A stretch of 64,000 nucleotides of DNA from Prescottella equi (GCF_020171745.1 NZ_JAIVAH010000025.1:1-64000), one strand, 5' to 3'. Shown: positions 39,828 to 48,349, numbered from the stretch's first letter. The notes: generated by a model not told the origin, from the sequence alone. Translations and numbers: made by a program.

Positions 39828-40625
39828 ATGACAAAGACGCTGCAGTCCGCGCTTCTCGAAAACAAGGTGATCGTCATCTCGGGCGTCGGACCGGCGCTCG
39901 GCCGGACGCTGGCACTGCGATGCGCCGAGGCCGGCGCCGACCTGGTGCTGGCCGCGCGCACCCAGGAGCGCCTCGACGAAGTGGCCAAGGAAGTCACCGA
40001 CCTCGGCCGCCGCGCGGTGACGGTGTCGACCGACATCACCGACGACGCCTCGGCCGCCCACCTGCTGGCCGCCACCACCGACGCGTTCGGCAGGGTCGAC
40101 GGCCTGATCAACAACGCGTTCACGGTGCCGTCGATGAAGCCGTTCGGCCGCACCGACTTCCAACACATCCGGGATGCGATCGAGCTGACCGTGCTCGGCG
40201 CGCTGCGCCTGACCCAGCTGTTCACGCCGGCCCTGGCCGAATCCAAGGGCGCGGTCGTGAACGTGAACTCGATGGTGCTGCGGCACTCGCAGGAGCGCTA
40301 CGGCAGCTACAAGCTGGCCAAGTCGGCACTGCTCGCGATGTCGCAGTCGCTCGCCACCGAGCTCGGCCCCCAGGGAATCCGCGTCAATTCCGTCGCCCCC
40401 GGCTACATCTGGGGCGACACGCTGAAGAAGTACTTCGAGCACCAGGCCGAGAAGTTCGGCATCACTGTCGACCAGATCTACGAGCACACCGCCGCGAACA
40501 GCGACCTCAAGCGCCTGCCGACCACCGACGAGGTCGCGAACGCCGTGATCTTCCTGGCCTCGCCGATGGCGAGCGCGATCACCGGCCAGTGCCTCGACGT
40601 CAACTGCGGCGAGTTCCACCACTAG
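39828..40625 (+). CDS. Short-chain dehydrogenase/reductase (Rv3530c-like)
   Basis: This 265-aa classical SDR has an N-terminal cofactor site GVGPALG at residues 19-25 (the usual first Gly spacing is kept), an INNAF motif, the catalytic pair Tyr161-Lys165 (SYKLAKS) with a preceding Ser in NSMVLRHS, and the PGYIWGDTL segment after the active site. It oxidises or reduces an alcohol/ketone with NAD(P)(H). It lies 3 bp after the DUF1214 stop and 15 bp before the sulfotransferase, so the hydroxyl it makes or removes may be the sulfonation site. Confidence 0.93.
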   Translation: MTKTLQSALLENKVIVISGVGPALGRTLALRCAEAGADLVLAARTQERLDEVAKEVTDLGRRAVTVSTDITDDASAAHLLAATTDAFGRVDGLINNAFTVPSMKPFGRTDFQHIRDAIELTVLGALRLTQLFTPALAESKGAVVNVNSMVLRHSQERYGSYKLAKSALLAMSQSLATELGPQGIRVNSVAPGYIWGDTLKKYFEHQAEKFGITVDQIYEHTAANSDLKRLPTTDEVANAVIFLASPMASAITGQCLDVNCGEFHH

Positions 40626-40640
40626 AGAATTCGGACGACA

Positions 40641-41789
40641 ATGACTGAACGCACCACCGTCGGCACCGTCGAGGACCTGCACGCGTCCGCGACCAGGATG
40701 ACCGGACTCGACGACTTCGGCACCGACGACTACACCGAGGCACTCGGGGTCCTGCTCGACTCGTATGCCCGGGACGAGGATCTGACGCCGTTCGGCAGCA
40801 AGATCTCTCGCGTCTTCCTGCGCGGCGCGCTGGTCGCCCGCCTGCTCAGCGAGGCCGCCTGGAAGCAGTTCCCGGAGCACACCGATGTGCCGATCGAACG
40901 ACCCATCTTCGTCACCGGCCTGCCGCGGACCGGCACCACGGCACTGCACCGCCTGCTCACCGTGGACCCGGGACATCAGGGACTGGAGATGTGGCTGACG
41001 GAGATGCCGCAGCCGCGGCCCCCGCGGGACACGTGGGAGTCCAACCCGGTGTTCCAGGCGATCGAGCAGCAGTTCGGTCAGCATCACATCGACCATCCCG
41101 AGTTCATGGGCGTGCACTTCATGTCCGCGGCAGAGGTCGAGGAGTGCTGGCAGTTGTTGCGGCAGACCTTCAAGTCGGTGTCGTACGAGTGCCTGGCGAA
41201 CCTGCCGACGTACTCGACGTGGCTCGAGGGCCAGGACTGGACCAACGCGTACGCGCGGCACAAGAAGAACCTGCAGCTGATCGGCCTGCCGGATCAGGAT
41301 CGGCGGTGGGTGCTCAAGAATCCGAGCCACCTGTTCGCGCTCGACGAGTTGATGGCGGCGTATCCGGACGCCCTGGTCATCCAGACGCACCGGCCGCCGC
41401 GGACCATCGTGCCGTCGGTGTGCAGCCTGGCCGAGCAGGCCACCGAGGGCTGGTCCAACAAGTTTCGCGGCGAGGTCATCGGCCGCAGCCAGTTGGACCT
41501 GTGGGCGCGCGGGCTCGAGGACTTCACCGCGGCGCGGGCGAAGTACGACCCGTCGCAGTTCATCGACGTCGACTACGGCGACTTCGTCGGCGACCCGCTC
41601 GGCACCGTCGAGAAGATCTATTCACACTTCTCGATCCCGATGACCGAGCAGGCGCACCGGGCGATGGAGGACATGCACGCCGAGAGCCGCTCGGGCAGCC
41701 GCAAGCCGGCGCACAAGTACACGCTCGAGGAGTACGGGCTGACGGCTGAGGAGGTCGACGAGCGGTTCGGCGACTACTCCGGCGGCTGA
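40641..41789 (+). CDS. PAPS-dependent sulfotransferase family protein (Rv3529c-like)
   Basis: This 382-aa protein of the Sulfotransfer_3-type family has a 5'-phosphosulfate-binding loop at residues 88-100 (PIFVTGLPRTGTT). A 3'-phosphate-binding segment follows later (RPPRTIVPSVCSL), with the conserved LKNPSHLFALDEL motif between them. It should transfer the sulfuryl group of PAPS to an acceptor hydroxyl, releasing PAP. The neighbouring regulon supplies PAPS (CysD, CysNC) and removes PAP (CysQ). The acceptor is unknown; the linked SDR and DUF1214 protein suggest a lipid or steroid-like alcohol. Confidence 0.9.
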   Translation: MTERTTVGTVEDLHASATRMTGLDDFGTDDYTEALGVLLDSYARDEDLTPFGSKISRVFLRGALVARLLSEAAWKQFPEHTDVPIERPIFVTGLPRTGTTALHRLLTVDPGHQGLEMWLTEMPQPRPPRDTWESNPVFQAIEQQFGQHHIDHPEFMGVHFMSAAEVEECWQLLRQTFKSVSYECLANLPTYSTWLEGQDWTNAYARHKKNLQLIGLPDQDRRWVLKNPSHLFALDELMAAYPDALVIQTHRPPRTIVPSVCSLAEQATEGWSNKFRGEVIGRSQLDLWARGLEDFTAARAKYDPSQFIDVDYGDFVGDPLGTVEKIYSHFSIPMTEQAHRAMEDMHAESRSGSRKPAHKYTLEEYGLTAEEVDERFGDYSGG

Positions 41790-41906
41790 ACCGAGAAAGA
41801 ATCTCACCCACCGAGACCCTGCTGTGACGGCCGCCACATTCCGGGTTAGCTTTCCTGGCATGGGGACTGCAACGGCGCAGACCCCTGTCAGAGAGGCTCG
41901 ATCCGA

Positions 41907-43310
41907 ATGTTCCTGCACGCAAGACGATTCGATACCGAACAGGACCGGCTTCCGGACGGCATGCACAGCTCGCCCGGAACAGCGACCGCCGTCGACCTCG
42001 CCGCCGCGGGATACACCGAGCAGGAGTTCTTCCTGAGCGGCACCGCGACGGCGTACCGCGAGGACGGTACGTGGGATTCGGACGGCCGCTGGACCGTCGC
42101 GGAAGCGGGGCAGGCCCCGTACCGGACGCGTCTGCTGGTCCGGGCGCCCGCGGATCGCAGCCGGTTCAACGGCACCGTCGTCGTCGAGTGGCTCAACGTG
42201 AGCGGCAACGTCGACGTGGACGTCGACTTCGGCTACATGCACTCCGAACTGCTGCAGGGCTACGCCTGGGTGGGGGTGTCCGCGCAGGCCGCCGGTGTCA
42301 ACAGCACCGGCGGCAGCCCACTGGGCCCGAACGTGGTGGGGCTCAAGGCATGGGATCCGCAGCGGTACGGACCGCTGCACCACCCGGGCGACGCCTACTC
42401 GTACGACATCTTCTCGCAGGCGGGTGCCGCGCTCCGCGCACCGCGTGGCGCGGACCCGCTCGCCGGGCTCGTCGTCGAACGTTTGCTCGCGGTCGGCCAG
42501 TCCCAGTCGGCGATGCGGATGCTGACCTACGCCAACGCGATCCACCCGCTCGCCCGGGTGTTCGACGGCTTGTTCGTCCACAGCCGCGCCGGCTTCGGCG
42601 CACCGATCGGGGCCGGCACGGGCCTGCCGAAACTCGACGGTCCGGACGGGCCACGGGTGGTGTCCCCGGCACGGGTCCGTACGGATCTCGACGTCCCGGT
42701 GTTCCAGGTTGTCACGGAGACCGAACTGTTCGAACTCGGCGGCGGCCCCGGTCCAGGGTCGTTCGTCGCCGCCCGTCAGCCCGACAGCGACCGGATCCGG
42801 ACCTGGGAGATTGCGGGCACGGCGCACTCCGACGCCCACGCCCTGCGAATCCTGTACCCGCAGTATACCGCCCAGTTCGGCGCCATCAGGGATCTCGGCG
42901 CGGTGATTCCCGTGGTCAACGACGGTCCGCAGGCCCCGGTGGTGGCCGCGGCGCTGCGTTCGCTGAATACGTGGGTCGCGGACGGCACCGCTCCCCCGGT
43001 TGCCGATCCGATCGAGACCACGGATTCGGCCATCGTCCGCGACGAGTTCGGCAATGCCCGCGGTGGCGTGCGCACACCGCAGGTCGACGTCCCGGTCGCG
43101 TCGCTGACCGGAGAGACCGTCCACGTCCCGAACAACGGCGCGACGGTCGCTCTCGACGCGGACGCCCTGGCGTCGCTGTATCCCGACCAGGACGCGTACG
43201 TGACGCGAGTCGCGGAGGCCACCGATCGCGCCGTCGCGACCGGGTTCCTCCGCTTCGAGGACGGCCGGGCGCTCGTCGCCGCCGCGCGTGGCACGCGCCT
43301 CGGGAACTGA
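41907..43310 (+). CDS. Large alpha/beta-hydrolase-domain protein
   Basis: This 467-aa protein belongs to the alpha/beta hydrolase domain family found as long stand-alone enzymes in actinobacteria. The nucleophile elbow is GQSQSA (AVGQSQSAMRMLTYAN, about residue 197), and a HSD motif near residue 313 (GTAHSDAHALRI) probably gives the catalytic His. No signal peptide is visible. The ATG at 41907 has GAGAGG upstream. The 117-bp gap after the sulfotransferase suggests its own promoter, but it could still belong to the sulfonation locus. The substrate is unknown. Confidence 0.82.
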   Translation: MFLHARRFDTEQDRLPDGMHSSPGTATAVDLAAAGYTEQEFFLSGTATAYREDGTWDSDGRWTVAEAGQAPYRTRLLVRAPADRSRFNGTVVVEWLNVSGNVDVDVDFGYMHSELLQGYAWVGVSAQAAGVNSTGGSPLGPNVVGLKAWDPQRYGPLHHPGDAYSYDIFSQAGAALRAPRGADPLAGLVVERLLAVGQSQSAMRMLTYANAIHPLARVFDGLFVHSRAGFGAPIGAGTGLPKLDGPDGPRVVSPARVRTDLDVPVFQVVTETELFELGGGPGPGSFVAARQPDSDRIRTWEIAGTAHSDAHALRILYPQYTAQFGAIRDLGAVIPVVNDGPQAPVVAAALRSLNTWVADGTAPPVADPIETTDSAIVRDEFGNARGGVRTPQVDVPVASLTGETVHVPNNGATVALDADALASLYPDQDAYVTRVAEATDRAVATGFLRFEDGRALVAAARGTRLGN

Positions 43311-43314
43311 GTCG

Positions 43315-44148
43315 CTACCGGAGGTGGGCACCCAGCAGCGCGTCGACCTGCTCGGGTGCCTCCTCCGGAATCCAGTGGCTGACACCGTGCAGTGTCTCGA
43401 ACGTGTACGGGCCGGTTACGAATCGCTCGGTGAGCCGGGCGGCAACGGGACCGAGCGCGATGTCGTTGTCGCTCCACACGTACAGGGTCGGCACCGTCAC
43501 CTTCGCGGCGGCGGACTCGGGATTGGTGAACGGCATCGCGCGATACCAGTTCAGCGCGCCCCGAATACGGCTCCGCTCCCGCATCGCGGCGAGGTCGCGG
43601 TCGGCCTGAGCCGCCGTCATGCCACTCGAGAGCAGGGCTCGGCGAGCGAATCCCGTGGTCGCGAAGGCACGTTCGGGCAGCACGGGTAGCTGGAAGGCCG
43701 CCATGTACCACGACTTGCGGATCTGACTGCTCGTCAGTAGTGCCCGGACGAACGCGGCAGGATGCGGCACCGACAACGCGGTGAGGGTCCGGACCAGATC
43801 CGGTCGGTGTGCGGCGAGCGTCCAGGCGACCGCCGCGCCCCAGTCGTGCCCCACGACGTGCACCGGACCCAGGCGGTGCTGCTCGACTAGGGCGGTCACG
43901 TCTGCCGTCAGTTCCGAGAGCCGGTACGCCCACCGGGAACGCGGGCGGGCGCCCGGTGAGTAGCCGCGCTGATCGACGGCGAGCGTGCGGAACCCCCGCG
44001 CGTGCAACAGGGACGCCAGCCGCTCCCACGAGCGCGAGTCCTGTGGGAATCCGTGAAGGAGCACGACCGGAGTGCCGTTGCCGGGTCCGGCATCCCGGAC
44101 GTCGAAGGTCAGCCCCACCCGAGTGAAGGAAGAAATCCGTTCCACCAT
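43315..44148 (-). CDS. Alpha/beta hydrolase, epoxide-hydrolase-like
   Basis: This 277-aa hydrolase has the oxyanion-hole motif LLHGFPQDSRSW and a nucleophile elbow GHDWGAAVAW with Asp as nucleophile, the pattern of epoxide hydrolases and haloalkane dehalogenases. The catalytic His lies in LHGVSHWIPEEAPEQV near the C-terminus. It converges with the preceding hydrolase, with 4 bp between the stops, and is divergent from the small peptide gene at 44336. The substrate is unknown. Confidence 0.9.
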   Translation of the reverse strand: MVERISSFTRVGLTFDVRDAGPGNGTPVVLLHGFPQDSRSWERLASLLHARGFRTLAVDQRGYSPGARPRSRWAYRLSELTADVTALVEQHRLGPVHVVGHDWGAAVAWTLAAHRPDLVRTLTALSVPHPAAFVRALLTSSQIRKSWYMAAFQLPVLPERAFATTGFARRALLSSGMTAAQADRDLAAMRERSRIRGALNWYRAMPFTNPESAAAKVTVPTLYVWSDNDIALGPVAARLTERFVTGPYTFETLHGVSHWIPEEAPEQVDALLGAHLR

Positions 44149-44335
44149 GTGAGCCCCCAGATCCCCCCGGCACGTGTCTCAGCCACGCTATTGCTGCTCC
44201 CGAGCCCCGTCAACGACGTCGATCTGGACGAACGTCCAACGTCTTCTCGGTAAAGTGCACAAACCGACCACTCTCCTGCTAGCTTTACGGCCAGTGGCGT
44301 CGGGCCACATCCACCACACCCCAGAGGACTGAAAC

Positions 44336-44422
44336 ATGGGTTCGTTCAGCACCATCAGCGCCGTCATCGACATCGTCAAGACGATCCTCCCGATCATCGA
44401 GCAGCTGAGCTCGATGAGCTGA
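44336..44422 (+). CDS. 28-residue amphipathic peptide
   Basis: This short gene is strongly supported by signals. AGAGGA lies 7 nt before the ATG, a possible -10 TAGCTT is at 44280-44285 with TGCACA 18 bp upstream, and a perfect 15-bp hairpin follows 13 bp after the stop. The peptide begins MGSFSTISAVIDIVKTIL and ends EQLSSMS; hydrophobic Ile/Val/Leu residues recur every 3-4 positions, giving an amphipathic helix with a net charge near -1 and Ser-rich ends. There is no signal peptide. Mycolata make small helical outer-membrane porins (PorA/PorH type) without signal peptides that are O-mycoloylated on Ser, and this could be one; a membrane-active or toxin-type peptide is the alternative. Confidence 0.65.
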   Translation: MGSFSTISAVIDIVKTILPIIEQLSSMS

Positions 44423-44435
44423 TTTCGACGCACTT

Positions 44436-44468
44436 CGACGGGCCGGATTCCTGGAATCCGGCCCGTCG
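44436..44468 (+). terminator. Terminator of the small peptide gene
   Basis: CGACGGGCCGGATTC (44436-44450) pairs perfectly with 44454-44468 around a 3-nt loop. No T-tract follows. A 15-bp perfect stem so close after an 87-bp gene supports a monocistronic transcript. Confidence 0.75.
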
Positions 44469-44629
44469 TGCATCGACAAGGCTTCCGCACGCCGGGAAGC
44501 GACTCGCATCACACTGACTCGATCCGACATCGTCGGTGAATAACTGTCGACGAGACACCCTCACCGCCGGCGCACGGCGACACAGCAGCCACCTCCACCA
44601 GCGAGGAGAAGGCGCGACTCGGCACGATC

Positions 44630-45778
44630 GTGGCGCTCGGCACCATGACGGCGCTGGGCCCGTTCACGATCGACATGTACCTGCCCGCGCTGCCCGACAT
44701 CGCGACCGCACTCGACTCGACCGCTTCGGGTGCCCAGCTCACGATCACCGGGACGCTCATCGGACTGGCGCTCGGGCAACTGATCATCGGTCCGCTCTCG
44801 GACAGCCTGGGCCGCAAGCGTCCACTGGTCGCCGGCATCGCGCTGCACATCGTCAGTTCGCTGGTCGCCGTATTCGCCACGAGCATCGTGATGCTCGGTG
44901 CGGTGCGTGTCTTCCAGGGCATCGGCGCCGCCGCGGCCGCCGTCGTGACGATGGCGATGGTGCGGGACCTGTTCTCCGACAAGGCCGTCGCTGTCGTCAT
45001 CTCACGGCTGATGCTGGTCCTCGGCGTCGCGCCGGTGATCGCGCCCAGCGTGGGCGGGGCGCTGCTGGTCGCGATGGACTGGCGCGGCATCTTCGTGGTC
45101 CTCGCGCTCATCGGGATCGCCATCGCGTCGGTCGCCGTCTTCGCACTACCGGAAACCCTTCTGCCCGAGCGGCGTCGGCCGAGCGGGCTGCTGCCGGTGC
45201 TGCGCACGTACCGGATGCTGCTGCGCGATCGCACGTTCGTCGCGCTCACCTTCGCGTCGAGCATCGTGATGGCCGCACTCTTCGCCTACGTGTCCGGTGC
45301 TCCGTTCGTGTACCAGGACCAGTTCGGTCTCGATCAGCAGCAGTTCGCGATCGTCTTCAGCGCAGGCGCGTTCTCGATGATCGGTGCGACTCAGCTCAAT
45401 GTGCGTCTGCTGCGCCGTTGGTCGCCCCAGCAGATCGTGCAGGCGTCGCTCGCGGCCGCCGTCACGTTCGGCGTCGTCGCCATCGCGGTGGCCCACTTCC
45501 AGATCGGCGGGCTGCCCGGTTTCGTCGCCGCACTGTGGATCATGTTGGGCGCGGTGTGCTTCGTGCTCCCCAACGCACCCGCTCTCGCGCTGACCCGGCA
45601 CGGCGAGGCCGCCGGAACCGCTGCGGCACTCCTCGGTTCGATGCAGTACGCCGTCGGCGCCGTCGTCGCGCCGCTGGTCGGACTGCTGGGCAACACCAAC
45701 ACGGCGCTCGTGGCGAGCATGACGGCCTGCCTCGCCGCCGCGCTGGTCACCATGTTCGCGGCGGCGCGGACGTCGTAG
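44630..45778 (+). CDS. MFS drug-resistance transporter, Bcr/CflA type (start uncertain)
   Basis: This twelve-helix MFS protein has the Bcr/CflA signature ALGPFTIDMYLPALPDIA in helix 1 and the motif-A-like GPLSDSLGRKRPL loop. The first canonical start in frame is the GTG at 44630, but coding-like sequence in the same frame (DETPSPPAHG, then STSEEKARLG) begins about 30 codons earlier, right after a TGA. The only plausible initiation codon there is ATA at 44540, where ATG would be expected. So either the start is unusual or a mutation shortened the N-terminus. Helix 1 would be slightly truncated from 44630. The substrate is unknown. Confidence 0.85.
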   Translation: MALGTMTALGPFTIDMYLPALPDIATALDSTASGAQLTITGTLIGLALGQLIIGPLSDSLGRKRPLVAGIALHIVSSLVAVFATSIVMLGAVRVFQGIGAAAAAVVTMAMVRDLFSDKAVAVVISRLMLVLGVAPVIAPSVGGALLVAMDWRGIFVVLALIGIAIASVAVFALPETLLPERRRPSGLLPVLRTYRMLLRDRTFVALTFASSIVMAALFAYVSGAPFVYQDQFGLDQQQFAIVFSAGAFSMIGATQLNVRLLRRWSPQQIVQASLAAAVTFGVVAIAVAHFQIGGLPGFVAALWIMLGAVCFVLPNAPALALTRHGEAAGTAAALLGSMQYAVGAVVAPLVGLLGNTNTALVASMTACLAAALVTMFAAARTS

Positions 45779-45781
45779 CGG

Positions 45782-47005
45782 TCAGCGGCGACGCCACGCG
45801 AGCAGCGCGCTGCACGTCGTCGCGGCGAGCGCGAACACGACGGCGCCGATCGCGAATCCCGTGCTGCCGAAGCCGAGTGCGCCGAGGACCACGGTGCCGA
45901 CGGCAGTACCGACGTACATCGCGGAGTTGTTCCACGACACCGCGCCGGCTCGGCGTTCCGCCAGTTCCGTCGTCAGCAACACCTGACCGGTACTGAAGAA
46001 CGCCGAGCCGGCCGCGAACGCGATCATGAAGCCCACGATGCTCGCCCAACTCGTCGGCGCGAACACCGCGAGCGCCAGCGCCGTGGCGAGCAGACTTCCC
46101 CAGCCGATGCACAGCACCGACTCGTGCCTGCCGGCGGCACGCCACCGGTCGACCAGCGGGCCCGCGACCAGGGAGCCCGAGAACGAGCCGATGCCGACCA
46201 GCGCACCGACTAGCCCGAGCGTCTCGGTGCTGAGCCCGAACCGGGTCGCGAACAGCGCACCCGCGAACGCGTACGTGCCCAGGCGGGCCGCCTGCGCGAA
46301 GAGATTGCCGAGCATGATCAGGCGGAAGGTCCGGTTCCTCCAGAGCCGGAACGACGTCGCAAGCGCGGTGAGGGCGCCATCCGGCCGCACCACCGCGCGG
46401 GCGGGCTCCCGGAGCCGCACGGCGATGGATACCCCGACACCGACGAGCACGAGGGCAACCCCCGCGAAGGCCCAGCGCCAGTCGAAGCTCGCGGCAACCA
46501 GCGTGCCCAGCGGCACACCGATGATCTGACCACCCGCATATGCGGCGGCACCGCGCGAAATGGCCCGGCCACGCTCCCGTGGTACCGCCGTCTCGGCGAG
46601 GAAAGCCCAGATCGCCGGGCCCATCAGCGCACCACCGAACCCGCCGACCATGCGGGCACCCACCAGGAAGGGAAGGCTCGGCGCCAGCACGCAGAGAATC
46701 TCGCCGAGCACCATCACCGAGAGGCCGGCGAGAATCACCCGTCGGCGCGCCACGTGCTCGGTGAGCGCCCCGAGCAGGGGACTCGCCACCGCGTACGTCA
46801 GCCCGTAGGCGGTCACCACCAGCGCGGTCGCCGGAATGCTCGTGCCGAGATCGTCGGCGATGGTCGGCAACAGCGGCGAGATGAGGAACAGTTCGCCACC
46901 CATGAGGAAGAACACCGCGTGCAGCAACGCGTGCTGCGCCCACGGGGTTCGGGCGGGCACCACCGGCTCGGTTCGGGGCGAGCCGGACTCGCTCGTATGC
47001 GCCAT
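45782..47005 (-). CDS. MFS transporter
   Basis: This 407-aa transporter has twelve predicted helices. It starts with a polar N-terminus, and helix 1 carries MGGELFLISPLLPTIADDL; motif A is degenerate (GALTEHVARRRVIL). It is a drug:H+ antiporter-type efflux protein of the DHA1 group. It converges with the preceding MFS gene (3 bp between stops) and is divergent from a MarR regulator across a 110-bp region with a perfect 14-bp palindrome, the usual arrangement of a regulator and its efflux target. Confidence 0.92.
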   Translation of the reverse strand: MAHTSESGSPRTEPVVPARTPWAQHALLHAVFFLMGGELFLISPLLPTIADDLGTSIPATALVVTAYGLTYAVASPLLGALTEHVARRRVILAGLSVMVLGEILCVLAPSLPFLVGARMVGGFGGALMGPAIWAFLAETAVPRERGRAISRGAAAYAGGQIIGVPLGTLVAASFDWRWAFAGVALVLVGVGVSIAVRLREPARAVVRPDGALTALATSFRLWRNRTFRLIMLGNLFAQAARLGTYAFAGALFATRFGLSTETLGLVGALVGIGSFSGSLVAGPLVDRWRAAGRHESVLCIGWGSLLATALALAVFAPTSWASIVGFMIAFAAGSAFFSTGQVLLTTELAERRAGAVSWNNSAMYVGTAVGTVVLGALGFGSTGFAIGAVVFALAATTCSALLAWRRR

Positions 47006-47022
47006 GACGTCAAACGTTAGCG

Positions 47023-47036
47023 GCGGTCATGACCGC
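47023..47036. promoter_or_regulatory. 14-bp palindrome between MFS and MarR genes
   Basis: GCGGTCATGACCGC is a perfect palindrome midway between the divergent starts (47005 and 47116). On the minus strand TAACGT lies 5 bp further on and ends 8 nt before the MFS ATG, so it may be a -10 for a leaderless message. A MarR dimer bound here would block it. Confidence 0.55.
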
Positions 47037-47115
47037 GCCGCGTATCGGGAACCGGTCACCGGAAGTGCCGTGCCGGGTTCGCGAGCAGGGCAGGCCTGCA
47101 TGGGATGATCGGGGC

Positions 47116-47652
47116 ATGCCGTCACCGTCACCGCTGCCCCTGGATCCGATCGAGGAAGCGCACCGTCAGTGGACCGAGCACGGCTGGGGCGCCGTCGCCG
47201 ACGGGATGGCCGCAGTGACATCGGTGGTACGCGCGCAACAGATCATGATGGCGCGGGTCGACGAGACCCTCAAGCCCTTCGGGCTCACCTTCTCGCGATA
47301 CGAGTTGCTGACACTGCTCACCTTCACCCGCAGCGGCGCGCTGCCGATGGCGAAGGCGAGCGCCCGCCTCCAGGTGCACCCGACCAGCGTCACCAACGCG
47401 GTCGACCGCCTCGAGAGCGCCGGCCTGGTCCGCCGCGTCCCCCACCCCACCGACCGCCGGGCAACGCTGATCGAGATCACCGACGACGGCCGGGACATCT
47501 CCCGGCGGGCCACCGAGGCGCTCAACGAGAAGGTGTTCGCCGAGCCCGGACTGTCCCCCGACAAGCTGGATTCGCTCGTGCGCATCCTCACCGAACTGCG
47601 AGTTCAGGCAGGCGATTTCGACACCGGCGACCGGCCGGGCAAGTGGCACTGA
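47116..47652 (+). CDS. MarR-family regulator
   Basis: This 178-aa protein (ATG at 47116) has a MarR winged helix (about residues 40-140). The recognition helix region is HPTSVTNAVDRLESAGLV, followed by the wing PHPTDRRATLIEITDDG with the conserved D-R-R. It is divergent from an MFS exporter and probably represses it through the palindrome between them. The frame runs further upstream, but the ATG at 47116 gives a normal N-terminus and has GGGG close by. Confidence 0.92.
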   Translation: MPSPSPLPLDPIEEAHRQWTEHGWGAVADGMAAVTSVVRAQQIMMARVDETLKPFGLTFSRYELLTLLTFTRSGALPMAKASARLQVHPTSVTNAVDRLESAGLVRRVPHPTDRRATLIEITDDGRDISRRATEALNEKVFAEPGLSPDKLDSLVRILTELRVQAGDFDTGDRPGKWH

Positions 47653-47700
47653 CGCCGACGACCGAACGGCCGCCGGTGCGCAGTCCCGTCGACCGCCGCG

Positions 47701-48162
47701 CTATTGCAGGAGCTCTCCGGCAATCTGCTCGATCCTGACGACACCCTGAAACAGGTCCTCGCCGACAGCCTCTCGCAGCTCGGTCTCGATGCCGGCCGCC
47801 AGTTCGTCCGCCTCGTCTATCGTCTTCGTGCCGAGTGCGGTCAGCCTCACCTCGACGAGCTTCTGATGCATGGGCGAGGGCCGACGGCTGACGAGTCCCT
47901 TGCCCTCGAGACTCGACAACATGGTTGCGATCGACTGCGGCGTCCCCAATCCGGTTCGCGCGAGCTGCGCAGCGGAGCTCGGCTCGAGGTGCTTGAGCGC
48001 CAGGAGCGTCGAGTACTGCGGCACCGTGATGCCGAGCGGACGCAGGGCGGCCGCCTTGGCGTCGATGATCATCCGCGCGATGTGCCGAATGCGCGTGCCG
48101 ATCCGGTCGTCGAGCACCTGGGACAGGCGATCGATGTCAGCATCCTCTGTCAACGACTCCAC
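47701..48162 (-). CDS. MarR-family regulator
   Basis: This 153-aa protein has a MarR winged helix with the recognition region LGTPQSIATMLSSLEGKGLV and a wing lacking the usual D-R-R (SPMHQKLVEV). The GTG at 48162 directly abuts GGAGGA, so initiation at the TTG at 48153 (9 bp away) is also possible. It is divergent from the C-C hydrolase at 48350, with a palindrome in the 187-bp gap, so that hydrolase is its likely target. Confidence 0.88.
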   Translation of the reverse strand: MESLTEDADIDRLSQVLDDRIGTRIRHIARMIIDAKAAALRPLGITVPQYSTLLALKHLEPSSAAQLARTGLGTPQSIATMLSSLEGKGLVSRRPSPMHQKLVEVRLTALGTKTIDEADELAAGIETELREAVGEDLFQGVVRIEQIAGELLQ

Positions 48163-48260
48163 TCCTCCGTCTACGAACCCTCAGCGTTGCCAGAGTATTG
48201 CGAAAACCCTGAACCGGAACAACCGAGCCACGCCCAGCATCGGCCAACACAGGACCTTTA

Positions 48261-48280
48261 TATGTGAAAGTATTCTCATA
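48261..48280. promoter_or_regulatory. 20-bp imperfect palindrome, likely MarR operator
   Basis: TATGTGAAAGTATTCTCATA has symmetrical TATGnGAA and TTCnCATA halves. It lies 70 bp upstream of the hydrolase start, in a locally AT-rich stretch that should contain its promoter. Confidence 0.5.
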
Positions 48281-48349
48281 GATGACAGAATGTTGTTACC
48301 TTTCGGAAAGCCGGCATCGCGCCGGAACCGCCACGGGAGGAGCAACGAC

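Noticed and set aside
39123-41390. A 755-codon minus-strand frame over the DUF1214-SDR-sulfotransferase operon
   Set aside because: It is a shadow of three well-supported plus-strand genes and shows no family similarity.
41622-43385. A 587-codon minus-strand frame over the alpha/beta hydrolase
   Set aside because: It is antisense to a gene with clear catalytic motifs and is Arg/Val/Asp-rich shadow sequence.
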